From assembly GCA_017435365.1 (NCBI GenBank), contig JAFSFD010000018.1, positions 1-44,408 of the forward strand: a stretch of 44,408 nt of DNA, given 5' to 3'. Of the stretch, positions 16,608-27,972 are shown one piece after another (positions within the stretch are counted from its first letter, which is position 1; each line of letters opens with the position of its first letter). The notes under the pieces are model-generated. The model had not been told where the DNA came from. It was given only the letters and a program-made list of their open reading frames with translations, and did no database searches. Source of the stretch: Akkermansia sp. Its GTDB lineage: Bacteria; Verrucomicrobiota; Verrucomicrobiia; Verrucomicrobiales; Akkermansiaceae. A program made the position numbers and the translations under genes.

Positions 16608-16688
16608 TTGACAGGGTAAAATTTGCCTATATAATGCACGCACATTTTGCCGGACACTTGACAAAATGTGTAAAGGGTGGAGTATGCT
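16608..16688 (+). promoter_or_regulatory. Tandem promoters of rpoD
   Basis: P1: TTGACA (16608-16613), 16-base spacer, TATAAT (16630-16635), a full consensus. P2: TTGACA (16658-16663), 19-base spacer, TATGCT (16683-16688). An AT-rich stretch (16540-16600) lies upstream of P1 and could act as an UP element. Confidence 0.82.
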
Positions 16689-16710
16689 CCGCTGTTTCCA
16701 ATCTACTGTT

Positions 16711-19056
<2,346 letters not shown>

Positions 19057-19077
19057 AGAGGGTGATATGCCGATGTG

Positions 19078-19113
19078 AACAGCGGTTCCCCCGGGCGGGG
19101 GTGCCGCTGTTTT
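19078..19113 (+). terminator. Terminator of rpoD
   Basis: AACAGCGG-TT-CCCCC pairs with GGGGG-TG-CCGCTGTT around a GGGC loop and is followed by TTG. It lies 21 bases past the rpoD stop. Confidence 0.8.
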
Positions 19114-19188
19114 GCCGCAAAAATTGAAAAAGGACTCACTTTTAGAGTGACTTTTGCCATGGGATTTGGTAGTATGGTGGCACTTGCT

Positions 19189-21675
19189 ATGAATGGCTTC
19201 TCATCTCGCTCTGTACTCTTCTCTCTGGTAACATCAGTAGCACTGTCTCTTTCCCCTCAGATTAAAGCCCAGGATGCGGATGGCGTATCCACTGCTGCTC
19301 AGGAAACAGCGCGGCGTCAGCAATCGATGCGCGATGCTATGCTGAAGGTACAGGACGCCCGCACTGCCTATGCCGCGGGCCGCTATAGTGATGCCGTGGA
19401 TTTTTACCGCGAGGCTCTGGCGATGGTGCCCAAGGCGCCTGCTTCCGAGAAACAGGTGCGGTTTATCAAGGACAGCCTGGCCGATGCGCTGGTGGCCAAG
19501 GGGATGGATTACCGCAAGGTGGGGCGTACGGATGAGGCCGTGGAGTTCATGAAGGAAGCTCTCTCCCTTTCTCCTGAGCATCAATATGCAAAGAATGAGC
19601 TGGCCAGGACTCAGGACCCGGTGCGTACGAACCCGGCCCTGACCCCGCAGCATGTGGTCAATGTGGAGGAGGTGAACCGCCTGCTTTCCCTGGCCTATGG
19701 ATATTATGACCTGGGCGATTACGATAAGGCCCAGGCAACATTTGAGGCCGTGCTCCGCATTGACCGTTACAACACGGCTGCTGAGCGTGGCAAGGAGCTG
19801 GTTCAGAACCGCAAGAGCCGCTATAGCTCCGCTGCTTATGATGCCTTCCGCGCGAAAGCATTGAGTGAGGTGGATAAAACCTGGGAGGAACCCATGCCCG
19901 TTGAGGAATCTGTCGTGGAGATTGCTGCTACGGAGTCCGGTTCCCTGGTGCGCCAGGATGCGGAAACGGAAGACCGCATCGCTGCCACGCTCAAGGAAAT
20001 GGTGCTGCCCCAGATTGTTTTTGAGGATGCTCCCATCAAGGATGTGGTGGAAGCCCTGCAAGGCCAGATTGCCCGCTTCGAGTCACAGGGGCAGAGCGCC
20101 GGCCGCAAGATTAACATCGTTTCCAATTTCGGCGACAGGGAATCCGAGGGGTACAAGACCATCATGTCCCGGCTGGTGACTCTCAACCTGAATGATATTT
20201 CGGTGTATGACCTGCTCAACGTGCTGGATAAGCAGCTGGGCATCACCCACTATATCACGCCTTTTGGTGTGGAGCTTTCATTCTCCGGCAAGGACTTCGG
20301 CCCGATGGTGGAGCGGGTGTACACGGTGCCCCCTCATTTCTTTGATTCGCAGGCCGCCGGCGGCGATGATGAGGAAGAGGATGATGACTTCTCCTCCTCT
20401 TCCCGAGTGGTTGTCAAGCGTGTGAATCCGGTCGTGGCACTGAAGGAGATGGGCGTTTCCTTCCCGGAAGGGGCCAATGCGCGCTATGATGCATCTACCC
20501 GCATGCTGACCGTGCGCAACACGGCGTATAACCAGGAGGAGATTGAGGAGCTCATTTCCATGCCGCTTGAGACCGACCGCGCCGTGGTGCTCAACGTCAT
20601 CGCCATGGAGGTGGACGAACATGATTTGAACGAGTTAGGCTTTGAATGGATGTTCAATTTCCATCTGGGGCCCAAGGCGATGTACGGCTCGGGTACCAAA
20701 GAGGTGCTGACCTCGGATGTGGCGGCCCTGCCCACGGCCGATGTAACTTTCCCCGCCTCGTCCTATTCTGCAACAGAGGGGCTTCGTTCCGGCTCCTCCG
20801 TCCTCTCGACCGACAATATTGAAACCCTTATCAGCAGTGGCAAAGCAGGATTGTACAGCGGCGGCACAAAGGCGCCCGGCATTCTTGCCTTCCGCGGGGT
20901 CTGGAACTCCGGTGATGTGACGATGATTATGCGCGGTGCCTCGCAGAAGAAGGGCACAGATATCATGACGAATCCGCGCATCATCATGAGCCCGGGGCGC
21001 GATGAACAGGTTGTTTTCGCTAATGTGAACGAGATGTTCTACCCGGAAACATACGCCGAACCCCAGATCAGCACCACCTCTTTCAACCTGGGCCGGCTGA
21101 AGGGAGCCGGGGATGGTAACGATAGGGACGTGCATGGCCGCGCCACAATCGCGTCTCCGGCGCACCCGGAGGCTTTCGTCCGCTTCGGCATGACGGAAGA
21201 TGCCGTGGGCGGTGTCGGTTCCGTGGTGCAGGTACACAGTGCCTCCGTTGCCCCCGACGGGCAGCATGCAACATTGGCGCTGACCGTGACTATCAACGAA
21301 TTTGAAGGTTTTGTGAATTGGGGAACTCCCATTTATTCGTTCATGCTGACCGATGAGTCGACCAAGGCCACGAAGATAACACTGACAGAGAACCAGATTC
21401 TCAAACCGGTGTTCAGGCGCCGCATGGAAAACACCAAGTTGACGGTGGGTTCCGGCTCGGTGGTTGTGATTGGCGGTCTGAAGGAAGCCCGCAGCGTGAA
21501 ATACGAGGATAAGCTGCCTGTGCTGGGGGATTTGCCCATGGTGGGACGCCTGTTCCGCTCAGAGGGCGAACAAAAGATTCGCAAAGCATTCCTGATGTTT
21601 GTAAAAGTGGACGTTGTTGACCCGACCGGCCGCAGCGTGGGAACCGGTGAGCGTCCGTCTGACGTGACCGATTAA
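19189..21675 (+). CDS. Outer-membrane secretin-like protein with N-terminal TPR repeats
   Basis: 828 residues: a signal peptide (cleavage likely after IKA), TPR-like helices at about 40-180 (ARTAYAAGRYSDAVDFYREAL and two further units), then a coil. An STN-like segment (APIKDVVEALQGQI) and an N-domain (ARYDASTRMLTVRNT) lead to the secretin core, which ends with the signature LPVLGDLPMVGRLF. Secretins form gated outer-membrane rings for type II secretion or type IV pili. TPR plus secretin is an arrangement I associate with Akkermansia-type pilus loci. No ATPase, platform or pilin gene is in view. A TATGGT at 19173-19178 lies 10 bases before the ATG, with a weak -35. Cotranscription with the AsmA-like gene is likely (12-base gap). 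Confidence 0.82.
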   Translation: MNGFSSRSVLFSLVTSVALSLSPQIKAQDADGVSTAAQETARRQQSMRDAMLKVQDARTAYAAGRYSDAVDFYREALAMVPKAPASEKQVRFIKDSLADALVAKGMDYRKVGRTDEAVEFMKEALSLSPEHQYAKNELARTQDPVRTNPALTPQHVVNVEEVNRLLSLAYGYYDLGDYDKAQATFEAVLRIDRYNTAAERGKELVQNRKSRYSSAAYDAFRAKALSEVDKTWEEPMPVEESVVEIAATESGSLVRQDAETEDRIAATLKEMVLPQIVFEDAPIKDVVEALQGQIARFESQGQSAGRKINIVSNFGDRESEGYKTIMSRLVTLNLNDISVYDLLNVLDKQLGITHYITPFGVELSFSGKDFGPMVERVYTVPPHFFDSQAAGGDDEEEDDDFSSSSRVVVKRVNPVVALKEMGVSFPEGANARYDASTRMLTVRNTAYNQEEIEELISMPLETDRAVVLNVIAMEVDEHDLNELGFEWMFNFHLGPKAMYGSGTKEVLTSDVAALPTADVTFPASSYSATEGLRSGSSVLSTDNIETLISSGKAGLYSGGTKAPGILAFRGVWNSGDVTMIMRGASQKKGTDIMTNPRIIMSPGRDEQVVFANVNEMFYPETYAEPQISTTSFNLGRLKGAGDGNDRDVHGRATIASPAHPEAFVRFGMTEDAVGGVGSVVQVHSASVAPDGQHATLALTVTINEFEGFVNWGTPIYSFMLTDESTKATKITLTENQILKPVFRRRMENTKLTVGSGSVVVIGGLKEARSVKYEDKLPVLGDLPMVGRLFRSEGEQKIRKAFLMFVKVDVVDPTGRSVGTGERPSDVTD

Positions 21676-21687
21676 GACAAGAAAGAC

Positions 21688-23406
21688 ATGGGCCATAAAG
21701 ACGATAAATACGGAGAGGAAGAGGAAAACCTGACTCAGGTTCGCAGTATCATCAAGCATTTGAATGAGGAAAAGCCCGCTCAGGAGCGGGCCCGGGAGGT
21801 CGTGGTGCGCGCCGATGGCTCCAAAGTGGTGCGTGTGACCAAGAAACGCCGGGTGCTGATGAGCTCGGCCGATGTGCGGCGCCGCAATCGCAAGCATATT
21901 CTGTATCTGCTTGCCGGGTGTCTGGTGTTGCTGATGGCCGGCGGCGCGTATCTGCTCTTCCGCATGTCGACCATGTCGAGCAGCGCGTATCTGAACGAGC
22001 AGCAGGCTGCCCTGCAGCAGGCCTGGGGCGCAAGCACCGTGCAGGTGGAAGGTGTGGGGGTAGAGGGCACGACTCTTCAACTGAACTCAGTGGTGGCCGA
22101 GTTCCCGGAGGACAGCATGCTCCAACGGGTGGAGATGAGCGGAGTCCAGGCCAGGCTGGATATGTTGAGCTTCTTCACCGGGGTGATAAAGGGCGAGACA
22201 CTGGAGATGGAGCGCGCACTGATTGTGCTGCGGAATGGTACCCGGATGGCTATGCCGAGGCAGACCGGGGTGGACAGGTGGATGTTCCGCCGCATGGAGT
22301 GCAAGGATTTCAGCATTCAGTATACGGATGCTGAAAATGCCCCGCTGCAGTTGAAGAATACCCAGGCCTACATGTATTATCCCAACCGTGAGCGGACGAC
22401 CAGTGTGCTGATGTTCCGGAATGGCAGCGTGAATATAGCGGGGTGGAAGACCGTGCAGATTCAGGAAGGGAAGGTGCATGTATCTGCGACGGGAATTGAT
22501 GATTTCTCGCTGCGTGGGACAACGGATACCGTGACGGATGTTGCAGAGCAGCGCCGCACGTCCATTTCTTTCGCCGGCGAAATCAATGAGGGGTCGCCCC
22601 TGACCGGGCCATTTGCCGTGGAGGCAGATAATATGGCCTTTGCAGATTTTACCGATGGGCGCTTTGAGGAGTTCTTTACGGCTCGCACGGTTACGGCCTC
22701 TCATGGTAAATTGAGCGGCAAGGCAACCATTTCCCTGGCGGCTGGCGGAGCTGCGCCGGTGTTCAAGGGTGAGTTCCGCCTCAAGGATATCAGCCTGAGC
22801 TTGTTCCCCGCACTTATGGCCATCCGGGAGCATATTGAACCGGCGAAACGGCGCCTTTACAATCCGATTTCCTGGCATCGCGGTTATGTATGCCTCGGAA
22901 ACGAGGACGGCGTGTATACTGTGGAGTTCCCGGAGGGGGCCATGGTGGAGCGTGACCTGGCCAGCCTGCGTGGCAGAATTGTGCTCAATGGTTCGAATGA
23001 GCTTTCCGGTGAGCTTCATTATGGAATTCCCCAGGTGCTGGCGCGCGTGGAGTATCCGGATGGGCACCCTGACCCGATTTTTACCTCCAGCGGTGAGTGG
23101 GCGGTGTTGACCACCCGTCTGAAGGGGCGTGGCAATATGCCCGGGGATGATATGGCCGAGGTGGAGGCCCGTGCCGCCATTGCCCGCCGCGACCGCCCGG
23201 AGCGCATACCGTTTGACAAGTTGGATGTGAACCTGCTCACGGAGCAGGTGCTGAAGGGGCAGGGCGCTGCCGAAACGCCTTCGACGCCGGAGCCTGTTCA
23301 GGAGACGCCTGCGGCAGCGCCGGCTACCGCTCCCCTCTTCCAGCCATCCCCCGCCAATCCGTTTGAGGAGAGTGAGGATCCCTTTGCTCCTTCGGTGCCC
23401 TTTTAA
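21688..23406 (+). CDS. AsmA-like single-span envelope protein, function unknown
   Basis: 572 residues. A charged cytosolic N-terminus of ~70 residues ends in RRRNRKH, followed by one membrane helix (about 71-91). A long periplasmic region rich in beta-strand patterns comes next, with LQRVEMSGVQARLDMLSFFTG and repeated short amphipathic strands. That resembles AsmA/TamB-type proteins that bridge or modify the outer membrane. A Pro/Ala/Glu-rich tail follows (about 525-572). It begins 12 bases after the secretin gene, so a shared role such as secretin assembly is reasonable. The family call rests on pattern and not on a strict motif. Confidence 0.55.
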   Translation: MGHKDDKYGEEEENLTQVRSIIKHLNEEKPAQERAREVVVRADGSKVVRVTKKRRVLMSSADVRRRNRKHILYLLAGCLVLLMAGGAYLLFRMSTMSSSAYLNEQQAALQQAWGASTVQVEGVGVEGTTLQLNSVVAEFPEDSMLQRVEMSGVQARLDMLSFFTGVIKGETLEMERALIVLRNGTRMAMPRQTGVDRWMFRRMECKDFSIQYTDAENAPLQLKNTQAYMYYPNRERTTSVLMFRNGSVNIAGWKTVQIQEGKVHVSATGIDDFSLRGTTDTVTDVAEQRRTSISFAGEINEGSPLTGPFAVEADNMAFADFTDGRFEEFFTARTVTASHGKLSGKATISLAAGGAAPVFKGEFRLKDISLSLFPALMAIREHIEPAKRRLYNPISWHRGYVCLGNEDGVYTVEFPEGAMVERDLASLRGRIVLNGSNELSGELHYGIPQVLARVEYPDGHPDPIFTSSGEWAVLTTRLKGRGNMPGDDMAEVEARAAIARRDRPERIPFDKLDVNLLTEQVLKGQGAAETPSTPEPVQETPAAAPATAPLFQPSPANPFEESEDPFAPSVPF

Positions 23407-23428
23407 ATTATAATCCAGTTTTTATCAG

Positions 23429-24112
23429 GTGAGCAGCAAAGGTTTAGAAAAACGCTCAAAATGGTGGACCCGCCCGGTGGGCCACTTGCTCTGGTTCTTT
23501 ATTACCTGCGTGTGCGCGACGCTCCGGAAGCGCCTTATTCTCAAAGGTGAAACGCGCGATCTGCTGGGCAGGCAGCAATGTGTGGTGGCCTTGTGGCACA
23601 ATAGGACATTCATCCCTTGCTATGTGTACCGCTATTGCCTGAAGGCAACAGTGCCCATGAGCATGCTGACCAGTGCCAGCAAGGATGGTGCCCTGCTTTC
23701 CACGGTGGCAGAGGATTACGGCATGCGCACGGTGCGGGGCTCCAGCCACCGCCGCGGTGTGGCCGGATTCCGCGATATGCTGCGCGAGCTGCAGGAGGGG
23801 TATTGCATGTGCATCACGCCGGATGGCCCGAAGGGGCCCCGCTACAAGAGCCATCCGGGTGTCATTCGCCTGGCCTCTGTCTCCGGCCTGCCGATTGTGC
23901 CGCTGTGCGTCGATGTTCCGCGCTGCTGGCGCATCACGAAGGCCTGGGATGGTTTCGTCATTCCCAAGCCGTTTTCCCGCATTACCATCATAGCAAAGGA
24001 ACCGCTGCGGGTGCCTGCGGACATGAGCGATGAGCAGCAGCGGGAATACATGGAAAAGCTGGATGACCTGCTGGCGTGCGGTCGCCCTGATTTTGAACCA
24101 GAAGATAAGTAA
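23429..24112 (+). CDS. DUF374 lysophospholipid acyltransferase-family protein
   Basis: 227 residues with a hydrophobic N-terminal helix ([14 protein letters not shown]). The DUF374 blocks follow: [20 protein letters not shown] and [17 protein letters not shown], then IVPLCVD. These relatives of LpxL/PlsC acyltransferases are thought to acylate lipid A or other lipids at the inner membrane, but the substrate is unproven. The start is GTG 23429. The preferred promoter has TATAAT at 23409-23414 with a weak TTGCTC box 19 bases upstream, giving a leader of about 8 nt. It may also be read through from the AsmA-like gene 22 bases upstream. folD follows after 5 bases. Confidence 0.85.
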   Translation: MSSKGLEKRSKWWTRPVGHLLWFFITCVCATLRKRLILKGETRDLLGRQQCVVALWHNRTFIPCYVYRYCLKATVPMSMLTSASKDGALLSTVAEDYGMRTVRGSSHRRGVAGFRDMLRELQEGYCMCITPDGPKGPRYKSHPGVIRLASVSGLPIVPLCVDVPRCWRITKAWDGFVIPKPFSRITIIAKEPLRVPADMSDEQQREYMEKLDDLLACGRPDFEPEDK

Positions 24113-24117
24113 CGACG

Positions 24118-24996
24118 ATGATTCCGACTCTGATTGATGGCAAGGAAGTAGCAGCCAAGGTGCGCGAGGGGCTGCTGAAAGAGATAGAGGAGCTCAAGGC
24201 GCAGGGGCATACGCCCGGGCTGGCTGTGGTGCTGGTGGGTGAGGACCCGGCATCCCAGGTTTATGTGGGTTCCAAGGTGAAGGCATGTGCCGACCTGGGC
24301 CTGTATTCCCAGAAGTGGGCTCTTCCGGCAGAGACTACGCAGGAGGAGCTGGTGGAGTTGATTCATAAGCTGAATGCGGATGACCGCATTCATGGCATTC
24401 TGGTGCAGAGTCCGCCCCCGCCCCATATTAACGAGGAAGCGGTCATTCTCAACATTGACCCCCGCAAGGATGTGGACGGTTTCCACCCGGCCAATGTGGC
24501 CAAGCTCGTGCTGGAAGATGAGGAAGGCTTTGTGCCGTGCACCCCGCTGGGCTGCATGGAGCTGCTCAAGGCATACGGCATTGAGACTGCGGGTAAGCAT
24601 GCCGTGGTCATCGGCCGCAGCATGATTGTGGGCAAGCCTATGGCTAATCTGCTGGTGGCCAAGAAGGCAAACGCCACGGTGACGATTGCGCACTCCCGCA
24701 CCCGGGATTTGCCGGGACTTTGCCGCACGGCCGATATCCTGGTAGCGGCGGTAGGCCGCCCGGAAATGGTGAATGCCGACTATGTGAAGGAGGGGGCCGT
24801 GGTGCTGGATGTGGGGATTAACCGCATAGCGGATGCTACCCGCCCCCGTGGTTACCGCATTGTGGGCGATGTGGATTTCGAGACCGTGAAGGATAAGTGC
24901 TCATATATTACCCCGGTTCCCGGCGGGGTGGGCCCCATGACCATAGCTATGCTCATGGCCAATACGGTGAAAGCCTGCCGCCAGCTTATCCGCTGA
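24118..24996 (+). CDS. folD: Bifunctional methylene-THF dehydrogenase / methenyl-THF cyclohydrolase FolD
   Basis: FolD interconverts 5,10-methylene-THF and 10-formyl-THF, supplying one-carbon units for purines and fMet in the cytosol. The 292-residue protein is the normal length. It has YVGSKVKAC with the catalytic Lys (residue 53), [26 protein letters not shown], the cofactor loop [17 protein letters not shown] and the C-terminal [11 protein letters not shown]. It starts 5 bases after the acyltransferase stop, so it is probably in the same transcript, and ends at a clear terminator. Confidence 0.96.
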   Translation: MIPTLIDGKEVAAKVREGLLKEIEELKAQGHTPGLAVVLVGEDPASQVYVGSKVKACADLGLYSQKWALPAETTQEELVELIHKLNADDRIHGILVQSPPPPHINEEAVILNIDPRKDVDGFHPANVAKLVLEDEEGFVPCTPLGCMELLKAYGIETAGKHAVVIGRSMIVGKPMANLLVAKKANATVTIAHSRTRDLPGLCRTADILVAAVGRPEMVNADYVKEGAVVLDVGINRIADATRPRGYRIVGDVDFETVKDKCSYITPVPGGVGPMTIAMLMANTVKACRQLIR

Positions 24997-25022
24997 GGCT
25001 TGCACCCATATTTCTCATTCAG

Positions 25023-25048
25023 AAGGCTCCGCTCCTGCGGAGCCTTTT
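25023..25048 (+). terminator. Terminator of folD
   Basis: A 10-bp stem, AAGGCTCCGC/GCGGAGCCTT, with loop TCCT, followed by TT CT. The A/T symmetry lets it also stop the opposing DUF2851 transcript. Confidence 0.8.
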
Positions 25049-25092
25049 CTGGTGCCAGTGAGCCCCGCGTATGCAGGGCGGCCGGGGCTTCT

Positions 25093-26454
25093 TTACCGCG
25101 CCCATTCGCTGAGCTGGGCGGGGAAGGCGCAGTCAAGGCAGATATTGCAGGCGCAGAAGTCTGCATCTATCTGCAGGAGTGCCTGCTGGGCATAGGCATG
25201 GCGCAGGGCGGTGCTGAGCTCCCTGCGCTCGCCGAAAAGCAGCCTGGCCGTGCGCTCAATGCTGGCGGGCAGCGGCCCCTGCCTGATGGCCAGGTAGCTT
25301 TGCCAGGCGTATTCGTTCTCATCATGCGGGTAAACGTAGTTGATGAGGAAATCTGTGATGCGGGGCTGGCCGATGAGCGCGGCCTTCTGCTTCATGGGGG
25401 CTGAGCTCAGCGTGTAGTGCTTTTCCCAGAATGGGTGGGAGATGCTGTTGAGCAGCTTGCCCAGCTCGATGGCGCCTGCGGCATTGAGCAGGGGAAGAAT
25501 GCGCCGCCAATGGGGGACGCTGGCCGCCAGGGCCGCTACTCGGCGCTGGGGGTGATTCAGCGGCCTGGCCGGTTTCCTGCACCACGGCAAGGCCCGCTCC
25601 GCCGCCAGCTCAAATTGCTCCCGCAGGAGCCACCAGGAGTCCCAGACCCCGCGGTGGTAGTGCCGCGCTTCATCTGTGCTCGCGTCAGGCAGCACGGGGA
25701 TGAGAAAGCCCGCAGTGCCCAGCAGGATGGCTTCGGCCTGCCTGCCCAGGGTCTTGATGGGAGCACGCAGCGTGAGCATCTGCATGGCGTCTTTGTTGGC
25801 GCTGTAGCCCAGGGTGGTACCCCAGGCTTCATACCAGGCCTGGCTTTCCCCCACTGCTGCTATACGGCTGCGCAGCAGGTTGCGCTTGAGCTCCTGCCGG
25901 TGGGCTGCGGCTGCCTGCAACAGGTGGATGATTTTTTCGGCCGGCATATCGGCCAGGGGACGCCGGCAGCGCGGCAGGCAATCATCTTCCTTGTTGCCGG
26001 GGTTGCCTGTCTGCCAGGATTCCGGGGGGATGTAGAGGATGGGGATATCCTGGTGCAGGCTGTTGCGGGTGTACCAGCCGGGAGAAGGCGGGCTGAGCAC
26101 GATGTGCAGCACCACGCTGTTGAATGCAGGATTGGCGCCGTGCCCGTGTTTCTCCCAATCCTGCGCAGTGGGGTCGATTTCGATATCTCCGCGGATGCGC
26201 ACCCCGTTCAATTCTATTTCCGCGTGGGTGAAATCCGGGCCGGAGCTGCGGTTCCACCGCCCTGGGTCCAGCACGCGGACCTCCCCATGGCGCAGGGTAT
26301 GGCCATCCCGTTGGAGCTGGCCGCTTGCCCACCAGCTCTGGACGGTGAGCTCGGCGGGTGGCGTGGCCGCAGCGGGTGCGGCGGCACAGGGCGGGTAGAC
26401 TTCTGCCAGAAGTTCCCTGTATTGGGTGGCCAGGTGCTGGCGGTGCAGGGGCAT
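25093..26454 (-). CDS. DUF2851 family protein
   Basis: 453 residues. Recognisable DUF2851 features are VRVLDPGRWNRSSGPDFTHAEI near the N-terminus, then GDIEIDPTAQDW and HGHGANPAFNSVVLHIV, and the C-terminal CNICLDCAFP cysteine cluster. The GD-E...DW-KH pattern resembles a nuclease-like core, but no activity is established. ATG 26454 shares one base with the TGA stop of the upstream STAS gene (TGATG), so translation is probably coupled. A longer in-frame reading to 26514 would overlap the STAS gene by 60 bases and is less likely. Confidence 0.85.
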   Translation of the reverse strand: MPLHRQHLATQYRELLAEVYPPCAAAPAAATPPAELTVQSWWASGQLQRDGHTLRHGEVRVLDPGRWNRSSGPDFTHAEIELNGVRIRGDIEIDPTAQDWEKHGHGANPAFNSVVLHIVLSPPSPGWYTRNSLHQDIPILYIPPESWQTGNPGNKEDDCLPRCRRPLADMPAEKIIHLLQAAAAHRQELKRNLLRSRIAAVGESQAWYEAWGTTLGYSANKDAMQMLTLRAPIKTLGRQAEAILLGTAGFLIPVLPDASTDEARHYHRGVWDSWWLLREQFELAAERALPWCRKPARPLNHPQRRVAALAASVPHWRRILPLLNAAGAIELGKLLNSISHPFWEKHYTLSSAPMKQKAALIGQPRITDFLINYVYPHDENEYAWQSYLAIRQGPLPASIERTARLLFGERRELSTALRHAYAQQALLQIDADFCACNICLDCAFPAQLSEWAR

Positions 26455-27002
26455 CAGTCGCGTTCGCCCAGCTCGGCTTCGTGGCGCATGAGATCCTCCT
26501 CCAGAGTTTCGCACACGTAACCGAAGGTCTCATTGTTCTTGTGGTTCATGGAGCGCAGCGTGTTGTGAGCCTCCAGCACGTGGCGTGTGCGGTCCAGCTC
26601 GTTCATGTTGCCGGCTGTAGCTTCTTTGCCATTCCCCTGGCTCAGCTGGGCGCGGCGGTCTGCTATGTTGGCCTGCCAGCCGGCGTCTGCCGGGTCGATA
26701 TCCAGCAGCATATCAAGCCCCAGACTCTCCATGGAGGCGCGGGTGCGCTGGGTCGGGGTGGCTATCTGGAGAAAACCTCCCTGCTCCATCATTTTGCGGG
26801 CCAGCCCGGCCAGGGTGCCCATGAAGGTGGAGTCCACCCCGGGGCAGATTTCCAGGTCCACCACGATGAGCTCCCCTTGCTTCGCGATGTATTTCTCCGC
26901 TATGGCTTTGAGAGCCGGGCTGTTCACAAAGCTGCCGCGGCTGCTGCATCGCACCCAGAGGCAGTCGTCAAACTCGTGGTAGGTAAGGGAAGAATCGGTC
27001 AT
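26454..27002 (-). CDS. STAS-domain protein (anti-sigma-factor-antagonist type)
   Basis: 182 residues. The STAS core covers about residues 8-115, with ELIVVDLEICPGVDSTFMG. Ser58 (or the following Thr) sits where SpoIIAA-type antagonists are phosphorylated, and GGFLQIATPTQ follows. A ~65-residue charged helical tail extends the domain. Such proteins regulate partner-switching cascades, but no cognate kinase or sigma factor is next to it. Its own promoter ends 14 bases before the ATG. The stop overlaps the DUF2851 start. Confidence 0.8.
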   Translation of the reverse strand: MTDSSLTYHEFDDCLWVRCSSRGSFVNSPALKAIAEKYIAKQGELIVVDLEICPGVDSTFMGTLAGLARKMMEQGGFLQIATPTQRTRASMESLGLDMLLDIDPADAGWQANIADRRAQLSQGNGKEATAGNMNELDRTRHVLEAHNTLRSMNHKNNETFGYVCETLEEDLMRHEAELGERD

Positions 27003-27016
27003 GGTTTGCTTCTGTT

Positions 27017-27045
27017 ATTCTAGCTGTCCGGGTGCTGAAAAGCAA
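27017..27045 (-). promoter_or_regulatory. Promoter of the STAS-DUF2851 operon
   Basis: On the minus strand TTGCTT (27045-27040), 17-base spacer, TAGAAT (27022-27017). Confidence 0.7.
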
Positions 27046-27062
27046 GTAAAAAGGCCGCATTC

Positions 27063-27947
27063 TTAATCCTTTTTTTGGTTGTAGAGGAATCCCCACTCGG
27101 CGATGCTGGGGAACTCAAAGGAACCGATGCGGGCGCGCAGCAGGAACCAGAGCTTGCGGAAGTTATTGACGCTGTACCGGCGTTCGAATACGCGGTATTC
27201 GTCGTCCTGCATCTTTTCCAGCACGTTGTGGTATATCAGTTTCATGGCCTGGGCGGGGATGAGGGCGTTGCGGTCTTCCACGCTCATGGCCTGGTAGAGC
27301 TCATCTGACTCGCAGAAGTATTTTTCGGCCAGGGCGGCTTCGTAGGCCAGGAGCTGGCGCATGCGGTAGTTGTAGCGCTGGTTGTAGATATCGTCCACCG
27401 TGACGCCGAAGAGCTCCATGTCATCCGCAGGCAGGTAGACGCGGCCGTGTTTGCGGCAGTCTTCGGCCACGTCTCTCAGAATGTTCACGAGCTGGAGTGC
27501 GTAGCCCAGGGCCATGGCATAGTCCCGCGCGGCAGGGGAGGCGCCCATGACCGCCGCGCTGGAGATGCCTACGCAGGCGGCCACCCGGTAGGCATAGTGC
27601 AGAAGTTCCTGGCGGGTGGCGGGTTGCCTGGGCGAAATATCGCTTCTGCAGCCCTCAATCAGCTCCAGCAGGGGGGCGGTATCCAGCTCCATTTCCACCA
27701 TGAGCTTCTGCACCTCTTCCTCGATGCCGGGCAGGGGGGATGCCTTGCAGGTGATGATGTCAACCCAGCGATTGAGGGCGGTGTGGCGCTCATCGCCGGT
27801 CATGCCGGGTTCGTCCACGATGTCGTCCACAATGCGGCAGAAAGCGTAGAGGCGCGCCATATTCTGCCTGCGTTCATCGGGGAGGTCCATGAGGGTGAAC
27901 GCAAGATTGGATTTGGCGTTGTTGGTGATGGTATCAGCTTCAGTCAT
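27063..27947 (-). CDS. Squalene/phytoene synthase family protein (HpnC/HpnD-like)
   Basis: 294 residues of the trans-isoprenyl diphosphate head-to-head synthase family, which condenses two farnesyl (or geranylgeranyl) diphosphates. Both Asp-rich motifs are present: DDIVDE (residues 41-46) and LRDVAEDCRKHGRVYLP (about 155-171). The LYAFCRIVDD and AYRVAACVG helices fit the fold. Product identity (presqualene diphosphate, squalene or phytoene) cannot be told. No shc, hpnE or crt gene is nearby. ATG 27947 is preferred over a TTG at 27980 that would overlap the lepB stop. Confidence 0.87.
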   Translation of the reverse strand: MTEADTITNNAKSNLAFTLMDLPDERRQNMARLYAFCRIVDDIVDEPGMTGDERHTALNRWVDIITCKASPLPGIEEEVQKLMVEMELDTAPLLELIEGCRSDISPRQPATRQELLHYAYRVAACVGISSAAVMGASPAARDYAMALGYALQLVNILRDVAEDCRKHGRVYLPADDMELFGVTVDDIYNQRYNYRMRQLLAYEAALAEKYFCESDELYQAMSVEDRNALIPAQAMKLIYHNVLEKMQDDEYRVFERRYSVNNFRKLWFLLRARIGSFEFPSIAEWGFLYNQKKD

Positions 27948-27972
27948 GGTAGTAGCATAGAGGGAGAGGTGG

